From: Micrococcales bacterium | GTDB taxonomy: Bacteria; Actinomycetota; Actinomycetes; Actinomycetales; CAWJMD01 | Direction of reading: 5' to 3' | DNA length: 38,790 nucleotides | NCBI GenBank assembly: GCA_002748415.1 | Contig: PDSI01000018.1 | Coordinates: 1 to 38,790, forward strand | Shown: positions 1 to 8,280 of the stretch, one piece after another | Position numbering within the stretch: position 1 is the stretch's first letter | Layout of the letters: each line of letters opens with the position of its first letter | Notes under the pieces: model-generated | The model's database searches: none | Seen by the model: only the letters and a program-made list of their open reading frames with translations | What the model was told of the DNA's origin: nothing | Program-made: the position numbers and the translations under genes

Positions 1-609
1 GCCGAGGAGGCCGGCATCAAGTCGGCCACGTTCAAGGTGTCCGCCCCGTACGCCTACGGGACGTTGTCGGTGGAGCAGGGCACGCATCGGCTGGTGCGGA
101 TCTCCCCGTTCGACAACCAGGGACGCCGGCAGACCTCGTTCGCCGGCGTCGAGGTGATGCCGGACGTGGAAGAGACCGACCACATCGACATCCCCGAGTC
201 CGATCTGCGGGTGGACGTGTTCCGCAGTTCCGGCCCGGGCGGGCAGTCGGTGAACACCACCGACTCGGCGGTACGGCTGACCCACCTACCCACGGGGCTG
301 GTGGTCTCCTGCCAGAACGAGAAGTCCCAGTTGCAGAACAAGGCCGCGGCGATGCGGGTGCTGCAGGCCAAGCTGCTGGAACGGGCCCGGCAGGAACGGC
401 AGGCCGAGCTGGACGCGCTCAAAGGCACCGACTCCGGATCGTGGGGCAACCAGATGCGTTCCTACGTGCTGCACCCGTACCAGATGGTCAAGGACCTGCG
501 CACCGAGCACGAGGTGGGCAACCCGGCGGCGGTCTTCGACGGTGACATCGACGCGTTCTTGGAGTCCGGCATCCGCTGGCGGCGGACCGCAGAACGGCAA
601 AACGCCTGA
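1..609 (+). CDS. prfB: Peptide chain release factor 2 (RF2), 5'-truncated by window edge
   Basis: This is the C-terminal ~202 residues of RF2, open in frame from base 1 to the TGA at 607-609; the start lies outside the window. RF2 releases the finished peptide at UGA and UAA stop codons on the ribosome. The stop-codon recognition tripeptide SPF is encoded at 103-111 (in the context [15 protein letters not shown]), which marks RF2 rather than RF1. The catalytic GGQ is at 238-246 within [13 protein letters not shown]. The paralogue prfA lies at 30833-31966 and carries PVT instead of SPF. prfB just upstream of ftsEX is a usual actinobacterial order. Confidence 0.97.
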   Translation, partial: AEEAGIKSATFKVSAPYAYGTLSVEQGTHRLVRISPFDNQGRRQTSFAGVEVMPDVEETDHIDIPESDLRVDVFRSSGPGGQSVNTTDSAVRLTHLPTGLVVSCQNEKSQLQNKAAAMRVLQAKLLERARQERQAELDALKGTDSGSWGNQMRSYVLHPYQMVKDLRTEHEVGNPAAVFDGDIDAFLESGIRWRRTAERQNA

Positions 610-713
610 CTCGGTTGCCACAAACCGGGTTGATTTGCCGGGCTCGGGCGGGTTTGAGGCTTACCCTGGCGGAGTAAGAGTAAACCGTTCCCCAGCGATC
701 AGGTGATGCACGC

Positions 714-1715
714 GTGATCTTGTTCGACGAGGTGACCAAGAGCTTCCCGAACACCTCCCGGCCCGCCGTGGACGCGGTCAGCCTCAACATCCAACGCGGC
801 GAATTCGTGTTCCTGGTCGGGCCGTCCGGTTCCGGCAAGTCGACGATGCTGCGTTTGGTACTGCGCGAAGACACCGCCACCAGTGGCCGGGTCATGGTCG
901 CCGGGCGGGACGTGGGCAAGCTGTCCTCGTGGAAGGTTCCGTACCTGCGCCGGCAGATGGGCGTGGTGTTCCAGGACTTCCGGCTGCTCACCAACAAGAC
1001 CGTGTTCGAGAACGTCGCGTTCGCGTTGCAGGTGTTGGGCAAGTCCAACGCCGACACGGCCAGGGAGGCAACCCGTAGCCTGAAGATGGTGGGCTTGGAC
1101 GGCAAAGAAGACCGGATGCCGCACGAGCTGTCCGGTGGTGAGCAGCAACGGGTCGCGGTCGCCCGGGCGGTGGTGAACCGGCCGGCGATCCTGCTGGCCG
1201 ACGAGCCGACGGGCAACCTGGATCCGGGGTCGACGATGGGTGTGGTGCGGTTGCTGGAGCGCATCGGCCAGGCAGGGACCACCGTCGTCATGGCCACCCA
1301 CAACGACGAGATCGTCAATACCCTGTGCAAACGGGTGGTGGAACTGGACGACGGGCGCGTCGTCCGCGACGAGCAAGGTGGGCAGTACTTCCCGGACGCG
1401 GACTCCCCGGCGGTGCCGGATTCGGCTCATGCTCGGGCGGGCTCGAAGCGGATCGAGGTGTCACGTCCAGCCGCGGAACCTGCGCCGGCCGAACCGGAGC
1501 CGACTGAGCCGCAGCCCGCTGAACCGCAGCCGGCCGAACGTGCCAGGACCGGGGCGAAGCCGGCTGCGGCCGGGGTGCCGGGACCTCCTCGCCCGATCGA
1601 GCCGGCCGGTAAGCGCACCGCGTGGTCTCGTCGTAAGCAGACCCAGCAGGGCACGGCAAAGCAGGCTGCGGCCAAGCAAACGCCCGCCCGGAAACCGGAA
1701 GGCCCCTCGGCATGA
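714..1715 (+). CDS. ftsE: Cell division ATP-binding protein FtsE with long C-terminal tail
   Basis: ATPase of the FtsEX complex, which couples ATP use in the cytoplasm to activation of a peptidoglycan hydrolase outside the membrane at the septum. GTG start, with AGGTG at 701-705 as ribosome binding site. The ABC core covers residues 1-229: Walker A GPSGSGKS (36-43), Q-loop Q87, signature LSGGEQQR (139-146), Walker B ILLADEP (159-165) and H-loop H196. Typical FtsE stops near residue 229. Here about 100 more residues follow, first rich in Pro/Ala/Glu (PAEPEPTEPQPAEPQPAE-like) and then basic (Lys/Arg/Gln), so a disordered tail is likely. The stop overlaps the ftsX start by 4 nt (ATGA), indicating translational coupling. 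Confidence 0.96.
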   Translation: MILFDEVTKSFPNTSRPAVDAVSLNIQRGEFVFLVGPSGSGKSTMLRLVLREDTATSGRVMVAGRDVGKLSSWKVPYLRRQMGVVFQDFRLLTNKTVFENVAFALQVLGKSNADTAREATRSLKMVGLDGKEDRMPHELSGGEQQRVAVARAVVNRPAILLADEPTGNLDPGSTMGVVRLLERIGQAGTTVVMATHNDEIVNTLCKRVVELDDGRVVRDEQGGQYFPDADSPAVPDSAHARAGSKRIEVSRPAAEPAPAEPEPTEPQPAEPQPAERARTGAKPAAAGVPGPPRPIEPAGKRTAWSRRKQTQQGTAKQAAAKQTPARKPEGPSA

Positions 1716-2632
1716 GAGCAAGATTCGTTCTCCGGGAGATCTGGGTTGCCCTACGTCGCAATCTGGGCATGGCCGTGTCGGTGTTGTTGGTGACGTTCGT
1801 CTCTTTGATGTTCGTCGGTGCAGCCGCCCTGCTTCAGATGCAGGTCTCGCAGATCAAGACGTACTGGTATGACCGGGTTCAGGTGTCGATCTTTCTGTGC
1901 ACCGAATCCAGCGAACAGCCCAATTGCGGCGCCGGTGGGCAGGGTGTCACTGCGGAACAGAAACGTGCCATCGAAGCGGAGCTGACCAGCGGCCCGACGT
2001 CTCGTTATGTGGATGAGGTGTTCTACGAGTCCTCCGAGCAAGCCTACGCATTGTTCATCGAGCAGTTCGAGGGTTCCGCCGTTGAAGGAAACCTGACCCC
2101 GGAGCAGATGCCGGAGTCCTACCGGGTGAAGCTGAAAGACCCGGACCAGTACCTGGTGGTCAGCCAGGCGGTGCGGAACATGCAGGGGGTGGACCAGGTT
2201 CAGGATCAGTCCAGTTTGCTGAACCGGCTCTTCGGGCTACTGAACGGGTTGACCGCGATCGCCGTGGTTCTCGGTTTGGTGATGCTGGCGGCGGCGCTGC
2301 TGCTCATCGGCACCACGGTGCGGCTGATTGCCGCCAGCCGGCGGCGTGAGGTGGAGATCATGCGCCTGGTGGGGGCATCCAGGCTGCTCATCCAGTTGCC
2401 CTTTCTCCTTGAAGTAACGCTGATTTCGGTGCTGGGTGCCGTGCTGGCCAGCGGTATCCTCTGGGGCTTACTGCAATTCGGCGTGGACGGTTACTTAGCG
2501 CAACAATTGCGGGTCATTGATTACATTTCAGCCGACGCGATGGTGTTGGTCGCGCCAGGGCTGCTCGGGCTTGCTATTGTCATCGGCGTCGCCTCGTCGC
2601 TGGTGACCACGCACTGGCATTTGCGAGTGTGA
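1712..2632 (+). CDS. ftsX: Cell division protein FtsX
   Basis: Membrane subunit of FtsEX, 306 aa, the normal length for actinobacteria. Four membrane segments are visible near residues 19-43, 176-204, 226-254 and 275-298. The large extracellular loop (about 44-170) is where FtsX contacts its hydrolase partner; it holds two cysteines (C63, C72) that could form a disulfide. The cytoplasmic stretch RREVEIMRLVGASR (210-223) after TM2 is characteristic of the family. The ATG overlaps the ftsE stop. The M23 peptidase follows after 23 nt, suggesting one transcript. Confidence 0.96.
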   Translation: MRARFVLREIWVALRRNLGMAVSVLLVTFVSLMFVGAAALLQMQVSQIKTYWYDRVQVSIFLCTESSEQPNCGAGGQGVTAEQKRAIEAELTSGPTSRYVDEVFYESSEQAYALFIEQFEGSAVEGNLTPEQMPESYRVKLKDPDQYLVVSQAVRNMQGVDQVQDQSSLLNRLFGLLNGLTAIAVVLGLVMLAAALLLIGTTVRLIAASRRREVEIMRLVGASRLLIQLPFLLEVTLISVLGAVLASGILWGLLQFGVDGYLAQQLRVIDYISADAMVLVAPGLLGLAIVIGVASSLVTTHWHLRV

Positions 2633-2655
2633 GCCGGGAGGAGTAGCCCACCGTC

Positions 2656-3930
2656 ATGGACCGCACACCATCGGGTAAAACGGCGACCCTGACTCGCCGG
2701 GGCGTGTTGTTCTTCGCGATGACCGCGACGTTGGCGGCATCGGTTCCTGTCCCGGTGCGCGCGGACAATCTCGATGAAGAGAAGAAGCGCGTCGACGATG
2801 CGGTCGACGTCATCCAGGAGCAGCTGGCCGGCACCTCCGCCGAGTTGCAGCGCAGCTACCAGCAACTGGCCGCCGCGCAGCAGGAGCTGTCCGTAGCGCA
2901 GGGCAAGCTAGCGGCGGCGCAGGCGAAAGAAGCCGAAGCAGCCCGCAAGGACGCCGAACTGGCCACCAGGCTGAAGGCTGCCGAGCGGGCCGAAGCCGAC
3001 GCCCAGGCCGAGCTGGCCGAGGGACAACGCGCCATCGAAGAGACCGAGGAGGCGATGGGCGAGTTCGCCGCCCGCGTCTACCGGGACAGCGGGATATCCC
3101 CGCAGCTGACCCTGTTGCTGGGCTCGAAGAGTCCCGACGATTTCGCCAACCGCAGCGCGATGGTCGACTACGTCCTGCGCCAGCAGGGCGGCTCGATGCG
3201 CCGGCTGGAGGAGCAGCGGGCCGGGATGGCCACGGTCCAGGACCGGCTGGTCAGCGTGCGCGAACAGATCACCGAGCTGAAACGGCTGGCCGCGGAGAAC
3301 CTGGAGCGGGCCAAAGCGGCTCGGGCCGAGGCGGCCCGCCAAGAACAGGCAGTGCAGCGCGCCGTCGATGCGCGCAAGGCCGCGGCCGCGAAGATCCAGA
3401 GCCGCAAGTCCGAGGAAGACGCGCGGCTGGCCGAACTGCAGTCCGAGCAGAACAAGCTGGCCGCCGAGCTGCGCCGCCGCGCCGAGAAGGCGCGTCCTCG
3501 CAAGGGCGGCAGCCCGGGGCGGACAGGCCCTACCGGTGGCCTGCTGAACAACCCGGTGCCGGGTTCGCCGATGACATCGCGGTTCGGCATGCGCATGCAC
3601 CCGATCTACCACTATCCGCGCATGCACTCCGGGCTGGACTTCGGTGCCGGCTGCGGCACCCCGGTGTATGCGGCCGAAGCGGGCCAAGTCATCCGGGCGT
3701 CCACCGCCGGCGGATACGGCAAGCAGGTCGTCGTCGACCACGGCTGGGTCAACGGCGCCGGCCTGGCGACGTCCTACAGCCACCTGTCCCGGTTCGCCGT
3801 GCGGGGCGGGTCGGTCAAGCGAGGGCAACTGATCGCCTACGTGGGTTCCACCGGCGCCTCCACCGGGTGCCACCTGCACTTCGAGGTGCGGGTGAACGGC
3901 ACCGCGGTCGATCCCCTCGGTTACCTGTGA
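2656..3930 (+). CDS. Secreted coiled-coil M23 family peptidoglycan endopeptidase
   Basis: Likely cell-wall hydrolase acting with FtsEX. The protein (424 aa) starts with a signal peptide: basic N-terminus, hydrophobic core about 17-33, cleavage probably after VRA at residue 36. Residues 38-280 are a long charged coiled coil rich in Ala/Glu/Arg/Gln. A Gly/Pro linker (281-300) leads to the M23 domain (300-424). All zinc and catalytic residues of an active M23 peptidase are present: H324 and D328 in HSGLD, H376 in YSHLS, H406 and H408 in HLHFE. Coiled coil plus hydrolase is the architecture of EnvC and PcsB, known FtsEX partners. The position right after ftsX supports, but does not prove, the same role. 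Confidence 0.9.
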   Translation: MDRTPSGKTATLTRRGVLFFAMTATLAASVPVPVRADNLDEEKKRVDDAVDVIQEQLAGTSAELQRSYQQLAAAQQELSVAQGKLAAAQAKEAEAARKDAELATRLKAAERAEADAQAELAEGQRAIEETEEAMGEFAARVYRDSGISPQLTLLLGSKSPDDFANRSAMVDYVLRQQGGSMRRLEEQRAGMATVQDRLVSVREQITELKRLAAENLERAKAARAEAARQEQAVQRAVDARKAAAAKIQSRKSEEDARLAELQSEQNKLAAELRRRAEKARPRKGGSPGRTGPTGGLLNNPVPGSPMTSRFGMRMHPIYHYPRMHSGLDFGAGCGTPVYAAEAGQVIRASTAGGYGKQVVVDHGWVNGAGLATSYSHLSRFAVRGGSVKRGQLIAYVGSTGASTGCHLHFEVRVNGTAVDPLGYL

Positions 3931-4022
3931 TCCGCGGTGAAACGGCCCAGCCCGTCATCGGTTCCGGCCGTGAGTGAGCCGAGCATGCGGATCATGTCGA
4001 GCGCAGCAGGCGGCTAGCGGCG

Positions 4023-4811
4023 GTGTTGAGCACGCTGGAAACCCACCGGGTCGGCGAGGTGCCGGTACGGGTGCGCCGTCCGCGGTGGCGCAGGCCCCGC
4101 GGGATCGTCCTGTGGCTGCCGTATCTGACCGGCACCGCGGTGGACATGGACGACGCGTTGTCCCGGGCGGCAAGGGCCGGGTTTATCGGCGTCAGCCTTG
4201 ATCCGCGGCGCCACGGCGCGCGAGCCGATGCGACCAGGGACGATCTGCACCGGGAGGTGATGGGCGCCTTCCGGCGCACCATGTGGCCCATCCTCGGCGG
4301 CACCGCCGAGGATGCGCGTGACGTGATCACCTGGGCCACAGGTCGTTTCGGTGTCAGTGGCCCAGTGTATGCGGGTGGGCTGTCGATGGGCGGGGACATC
4401 GCGGTCGCGCTCGCCGGCATCGACCCGCGGGTGCAACGGGTGGTCTCGCTCGGGTCCACCCCGGACTGGACCCGGCCCGGGATGACCGTGGACGGTGACC
4501 CTGCTCGGCCCATCGACCAGGGTGAACCGGACCAGGCGGCGCAGGCCTACTACGACGCCGTCGACCCGATCACGCACCCCGCCGCGTTCGATCGCCAGGT
4601 CGAGATCCGGTTCCACGTGGGCGAGCGCGACACTCACGTCCCGGCCGAGGCGGCTCAACGTTTCGCTGCGCTGCTGGCCGGTTCCCGGGCACATGTCGAA
4701 GTCCGCCCCGTTGTGGGCTTCGATCACGCGAGCGTGGTCGGGGACCGGCGAATCCGCCGGGACGCTATCGCGTGGCTGGTGCGGGGAGGCTCAAGGGCGT
4801 CTCGGAGCTGA
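4023..4811 (+). CDS. Alpha/beta-hydrolase fold protein
   Basis: 262 aa with a complete apparent catalytic triad: nucleophile S121 in the elbow GLSMG (119-123), acid D203 in GERDTHVP, base H235 in GFDH. A glycine-rich LGG (91-93) may help form the oxyanion hole. No signal peptide is seen, so it is probably cytoplasmic. The substrate cannot be deduced; esterases, dienelactone hydrolases and acyl-aminopeptidase-like proteins share this layout. The GTG at 4023 is preceded by AGGCGG (4009-4014); a TTG one codon later is an alternative. It is separated from the M23 gene by 92 bp and is probably an independent unit. Confidence 0.8.
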   Translation: MLSTLETHRVGEVPVRVRRPRWRRPRGIVLWLPYLTGTAVDMDDALSRAARAGFIGVSLDPRRHGARADATRDDLHREVMGAFRRTMWPILGGTAEDARDVITWATGRFGVSGPVYAGGLSMGGDIAVALAGIDPRVQRVVSLGSTPDWTRPGMTVDGDPARPIDQGEPDQAAQAYYDAVDPITHPAAFDRQVEIRFHVGERDTHVPAEAAQRFAALLAGSRAHVEVRPVVGFDHASVVGDRRIRRDAIAWLVRGGSRASRS

Positions 4812-4864
4812 GGGTGCTCGCCGCGTAGGGGCCAGGGCACAGACCCGGACACCGAAGGGGGCGG

Positions 4865-4909
4865 TCAGCAGTTCCACGGCGGCAGTGATCCGGGGTGCCC
4901 GGCTGCTGA
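4865..4909 (+). terminator. Nested stem-loop downstream of the hydrolase gene
   Basis: A perfect inner hairpin CCGGG-GTG-CCCGG (4890-4902) lies inside an outer 7-bp pairing, TCAGCAG (4865-4871) with CTGCTGA (4903-4909). There is no T-tract. The location, 53 bp after the hydrolase stop and before the NTPase, fits a terminator, but this is inferred from position and shape only. Confidence 0.35.
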
Positions 4910-4965
4910 TCGCTGCGGGCGCCTGAACCTACCGTGGCCATCGCGCAGCGTGGGACGATTCGGCC

Positions 4966-6753
4966 ATGGCGATCAAGGCTGCGGATGTGGCGAAGGTTGC
5001 TCTGGCTGCGGGCAAGTTGGTGGCTGGGATGACCGGTCACGGTGCTGGGTGGGCCCATGTCGATGCCGCGGTTTCGGTGGGAAAGGCAGTCAAGGGGCTG
5101 CATGGCAAGAAGTCCCCGTCCCGCAGTCCCGGGCAGCGGTTGGTGGATGAGGTAGCCGACGCGGTGACCGCGGCCGTGAACGGCTCGGAGTGGGCGGATC
5201 TGAACCCGGATCAGGTGGACACGGTGGGGCGCGCGGTCGCGCGCGCTCTGCAGGATGCCGATGTGGATGATGCGTTGGTGGTTGCCGCCCGCGACGGCGC
5301 CGATGCCCTGTTAGCCCAGGTCAGCAACTTGGCCACGACCCGGTCCACGCGGGCCAGCCTGGCTGATCCGGTCACGTTGGAGCCGTTGTTCGATCTGATG
5401 CTGCGGACCGTGGTCCACACGGTCGCCCCCAGGGTGCTGTCGGAACCGGGGTTCCTGGCCGCCGTCGCCAGGCAGACACTGCGCGACAGCGCGGCCACCA
5501 AGGATGCGCTGGGCTCCTTGGTGGATACCCAGGTGGCGACCGCGGACCCGCAGGATTTGGTGGCTTACCTGCAGGCCAGGGTGGAGGACTGGGACCGCTC
5601 CGTCCTGCAATTGGGGCCACGGTCGCCGTCCGAGGTCGAGCGCAGGCTCACCGTCCAGCACGGCACCGGCACGAAGACCGAGACGTGGAGGGAAGTAGCG
5701 GCGCTCGAGGGGGCGCGCCGGGTGGTCGTGCTCGGTGGCCCGGGGGCCGGCAAATCGTGGCTGGCGCAACGGTACGCCCGCAGGGCTGCCCGGACGGCTT
5801 TGCGGCAGCTTGCCGGCGGAATCGATCCGTCCATGGTGGAGATGCCGATCTTCACCACCTGGGACACCTGGGTCCACGCCGTCGGCAGCCGGCCGACTCT
5901 GGAATCACTGGTGGACGCCTCGTTCGCCTCCGGTCTGGGGCGCACCGACCTCGGCGACGACCGTAACCAGCGGTTGCGACGCGGATTCCTCCGCCCAGCG
6001 TGTCGTCTCTTGGCGGTGGTCGATTCGTTGGACGAGGCATCCACCCAGGCCCGGCAGGACCAACGCTGGCACGAGTTGCAGCACCTGCCCCGACGATGCC
6101 GGTTGGTGATCACCTCTCGACCCGCCGCCTGGCATGACACTCACCCCAGCACCGCCGAAACCGACTCGTCGACCCGCATCGTTGCGATCGAGGACTTCAC
6201 CGCCCAGGACGTACGCGAGGTGGTCCAGGCCTGGTTCACCGATACCCCTGACCTTGCCACCGGCCTGCTGGGGCAGCGGGACCGCCGGGACGATCTGCGA
6301 CGCAACGCCCGGGTGCCTTTGCTGTTGACGTTCTACTGCCTACTCACCGAGGACCAGGACAATCCGGACCACCAGCTGCCCACTCAACGCCATGAACTGT
6401 ACGACCAGATCACCAACCTGCTGCTGACCGCGCCACGGCGCCCCACCGGTCCCAACCGAGGACTCAACATCGCCGCCTGTAAACAGGCTCTGGGGGAGTG
6501 GGCCTTCGATGCGGTCGTCTGCAAGCAGTGGACTGACCCGGTCACCGGTCTCGGCGCGTGGGGTGAGTTGTTCACCCACCCCAGTGGTCATCCTCGCTCG
6601 CGAGCGAGGAACAGGACGCGGTGGAGCATGTCGCGCCGACGGTGGCGACCAACGATGCGCGGTGGCACACGACCCGCCGGTTCGTGCACTGCACCCTGCT
6701 GGAACACCACGCCGCCCAACACTTCGCCACACTGCCCACTGGCCAAGCCGTGA
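4966..6753 (+). CDS. NACHT-type STAND NTPase, N-terminal part of a frameshifted gene
   Basis: Residues 1-240 are an unrecognised, mostly helical N-terminal region. The NTPase core follows: Walker A GGPGAGKS (257-264), the NACHT-style Walker B LLAVVDSLDE (348-357, Asp-Ser-x-Asp-Glu) and a sensor-like TSRPAAW (383-389). STAND NTPases with a NACHT core act as ligand-triggered oligomerising switches, and several bacterial ones are anti-phage defence proteins. The true reading appears to leave this frame near 6566-6610. The last ~50 encoded residues are Arg/Trp/Pro-rich and look out of frame, while the expected continuation (APTVATNDARWHTTRRFVH) is read one frame over and runs to 7325. The intact gene would be about 785 codons, 4966-7325. 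The ATG at 4966 has only a weak GGGA ribosome binding site. Confidence 0.75.
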   Translation: MAIKAADVAKVALAAGKLVAGMTGHGAGWAHVDAAVSVGKAVKGLHGKKSPSRSPGQRLVDEVADAVTAAVNGSEWADLNPDQVDTVGRAVARALQDADVDDALVVAARDGADALLAQVSNLATTRSTRASLADPVTLEPLFDLMLRTVVHTVAPRVLSEPGFLAAVARQTLRDSAATKDALGSLVDTQVATADPQDLVAYLQARVEDWDRSVLQLGPRSPSEVERRLTVQHGTGTKTETWREVAALEGARRVVVLGGPGAGKSWLAQRYARRAARTALRQLAGGIDPSMVEMPIFTTWDTWVHAVGSRPTLESLVDASFASGLGRTDLGDDRNQRLRRGFLRPACRLLAVVDSLDEASTQARQDQRWHELQHLPRRCRLVITSRPAAWHDTHPSTAETDSSTRIVAIEDFTAQDVREVVQAWFTDTPDLATGLLGQRDRRDDLRRNARVPLLLTFYCLLTEDQDNPDHQLPTQRHELYDQITNLLLTAPRRPTGPNRGLNIAACKQALGEWAFDAVVCKQWTDPVTGLGAWGELFTHPSGHPRSRARNRTRWSMSRRRWRPTMRGGTRPAGSCTAPCWNTTPPNTSPHCPLAKP

Positions 6754-7325
6754 ACCTGCTGGCGCCGCACCTGTGGTTCGACCCGGATTGGCAGGTGACC
6801 GTCCCTGAAGCCATTGCTGCCCACAACCGGCACCATCGCGACGGCGCCCTGCTGCGCACCATTGATGCCCTCACCTCTGGCCACCCCACGGACCCGGCCC
6901 ACGACAGGGACCGGGAAATCCTGGAGGGCGTCCTGCTGGATATGGCCACCGCCTCGTGTCCCGAGGAGTGGCCCACGGACGTCGGCACACTGTTACCCCA
7001 GCTCCGCGTCGCCCACGCTGTTTCCGGCCCGCGACGAGTCACCGCGTCAGCCCACTGGACCGACTCCAACCAGCTTGTTGTGGATGCGGTGTTGGATGCT
7101 CTGCCGACCGCCGATCATCCGTTGCTGGTCAGGGGTCTGGGTGGGGTGGTGGTGGACCTGGGTGCGTCGTTGCGGCAGCGTGAGCAGGCGCTGGGTGTGG
7201 CACTGAACGCCCTGCCGGCCGCCGACCAGAACGTGGCCGGGGATCTGGCTTGGCTAGTGCGGCGGTGCGCTACTGCCGAGCAATGGCTAGCGTGGATCGG
7301 CCCCGACCAACGCCCGGATCTCTGA
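6567..7325 (+). pseudogene. C-terminal part of the frameshifted NACHT-type NTPase
   Basis: This segment continues the NTPase at 4966 in the -1 frame. The frame opens just after a TGA at 6564-6566; the first ATG is at 6621, but no ribosome binding site precedes it, so it is not a believable separate gene. It encodes helical, Leu/Ala-rich sequence, for example FVHCTLLEHHAAQHF and LLAPHLWFDPDW, as expected for the sensor region after a NACHT core, and ends at TGA 7323-7325. One missing base (or two extra) between about 6566 and 6610 would join both parts. This could be a real mutation or a base-calling error at the palindrome 6591-6610. Confidence 0.7.
6591..6610. repeat. Perfect 20-bp palindrome at the frameshift point
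   Basis: TCCTCGCTCGCGAGCGAGGA is identical to its own reverse complement over all 20 bases. It lies exactly where the NTPase gene changes frame. It can form a GC-rich cruciform or hairpin, a structure prone both to replication slippage and to sequencing compression. Confidence 0.9.
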
Positions 7326-7387
7326 GGCCGCTGCGATGCGTCTGGGCAACGCCCCCGGGCTGTGGAGGCATCAGTTGTAGGTCGGTG

Positions 7388-7405
7388 GCGGCCCTGTCGG
7401 GCCGC
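7388..7405. terminator. Hairpin between converging NTPase and TetR genes
   Basis: GCGGCCC-TGTC-GGGCCGC forms a perfect 7-bp stem with a 4-nt loop, midway in the 130-bp gap between the NTPase stop (7325) and the TetR stop (7456). With no T-tract, it could serve as a bidirectional terminator of the T-less kind common in actinobacteria. Confidence 0.45.
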
Positions 7406-7455
7406 GGCACCACGTGGTCGCGGGTGACCGGTTCTGACTCACCCGCACCGAGCAA

Positions 7456-8190
7456 TCACCGGGGCGACGGTTTCGTGCGGTCGGCGTCCCTCGGCGCCCG
7501 CCCGCCGCGACGAAGGTGTGCCAGACCCTCGATCATGAGATCCAGTCCGAGCTCGAAGTCGTCGCCGAAGCGGTAAGCCTCCCCGATGACGCCGGTGATC
7601 ACCGCCTCCAGGTTCGGGTACGCGGGCAGCGTTGCTTCCGGCGCGCCGCGCGTGTCGTGCGGGTGAGCGGCAGAGCCCGACCGGTGCGCTCGGACCACGT
7701 CGATGATCGGCCCCGGATCGGTGGGAAGGTGGACCTCCTGTAGGACGAACCCGTACACATAGGCGTCCAGAAAGGCGAGTGACTGCACAGCGGTACGGGG
7801 GCTGAAGCCGTGACCGAGCAGGAATCCGATGACGTGGTCCTGATGTGCCAACGCCACCGGGCCCGGGTGGGTGCGAGCCTCGATGAGGCCGATGGCCCAG
7901 GGATGCCGACGCAAGACGGCGCGCTGGGAGAGCGAACGCTCACGCAGGCCGGCTCGCCAGCCGCCGGCCGGACCTGCGATCTCCCCGAAGACTGCGTCGA
8001 CCAGCGCGTCGAGGAGGGCTTCCTTGCCGGCCACGTGGTGATAGACCGCCATCCCCTCGACACCCAAGCGACGGCCGAGCGCTCGCATCGTCAGGCCGGC
8101 GAGGCCCTCCTCATCGGCAAGCGCCTTCGCCTCATCGACGATGCGCTGCGCCGTGAGCGAGCCACGTGGTCGGGGTCGTCCCTCAATCAA
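7456..8190 (-). CDS. TetR/AcrR family transcriptional regulator
   Basis: 244 aa. The helix-turn-helix lies about residues 30-52 (GLTMRALGRRLGVEGMAVYHHV region), preceded by the usual helix starting at SLTAQRIVDEA. The C-terminal ligand-binding half is helical with a conserved-looking LAFLDAYVYGFVL. The start is taken as TTG at 8190 because GGGGAGGAA (8206-8198) sits 7 nt upstream; a GTG at 8235 would add 15 residues but lies inside the promoter/operator region and has no ribosome binding site. It is divergent from the small membrane protein at 8281, the common arrangement for a TetR repressor and its target. The ligand is unknown. Confidence 0.88.
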   Translation of the reverse strand: MIEGRPRPRGSLTAQRIVDEAKALADEEGLAGLTMRALGRRLGVEGMAVYHHVAGKEALLDALVDAVFGEIAGPAGGWRAGLRERSLSQRAVLRRHPWAIGLIEARTHPGPVALAHQDHVIGFLLGHGFSPRTAVQSLAFLDAYVYGFVLQEVHLPTDPGPIIDVVRAHRSGSAAHPHDTRGAPEATLPAYPNLEAVITGVIGEAYRFGDDFELGLDLMIEGLAHLRRGGRAPRDADRTKPSPR

Positions 8191-8220
8191 CCCTGAATTC
8201 CTCCCCGTGAGGTGGCGCAC

Positions 8221-8257
8221 TTTACAACGTATCACTACAGTATCTTTACATCGTAAA
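8221..8257. promoter_or_regulatory. Candidate TetR operator pair in the divergent intergenic region
   Basis: An AT-rich island in GC-rich DNA holds a clean palindrome TTTAC-ATC-GTAAA (8245-8257) and a related imperfect copy TTTAC-AAC-GTATC (8221-8233), centres 24 bp apart. The two sites together also form an outer dyad (9 of 11 bases match between 8221-8231 and the complement of 8247-8257). Position between the divergent TetR and membrane-protein genes suggests repressor binding over both promoters. This is inferred from sequence symmetry. Confidence 0.55.
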
Positions 8258-8280
8258 CGCCCTAACCGTCAGGAGCATGA

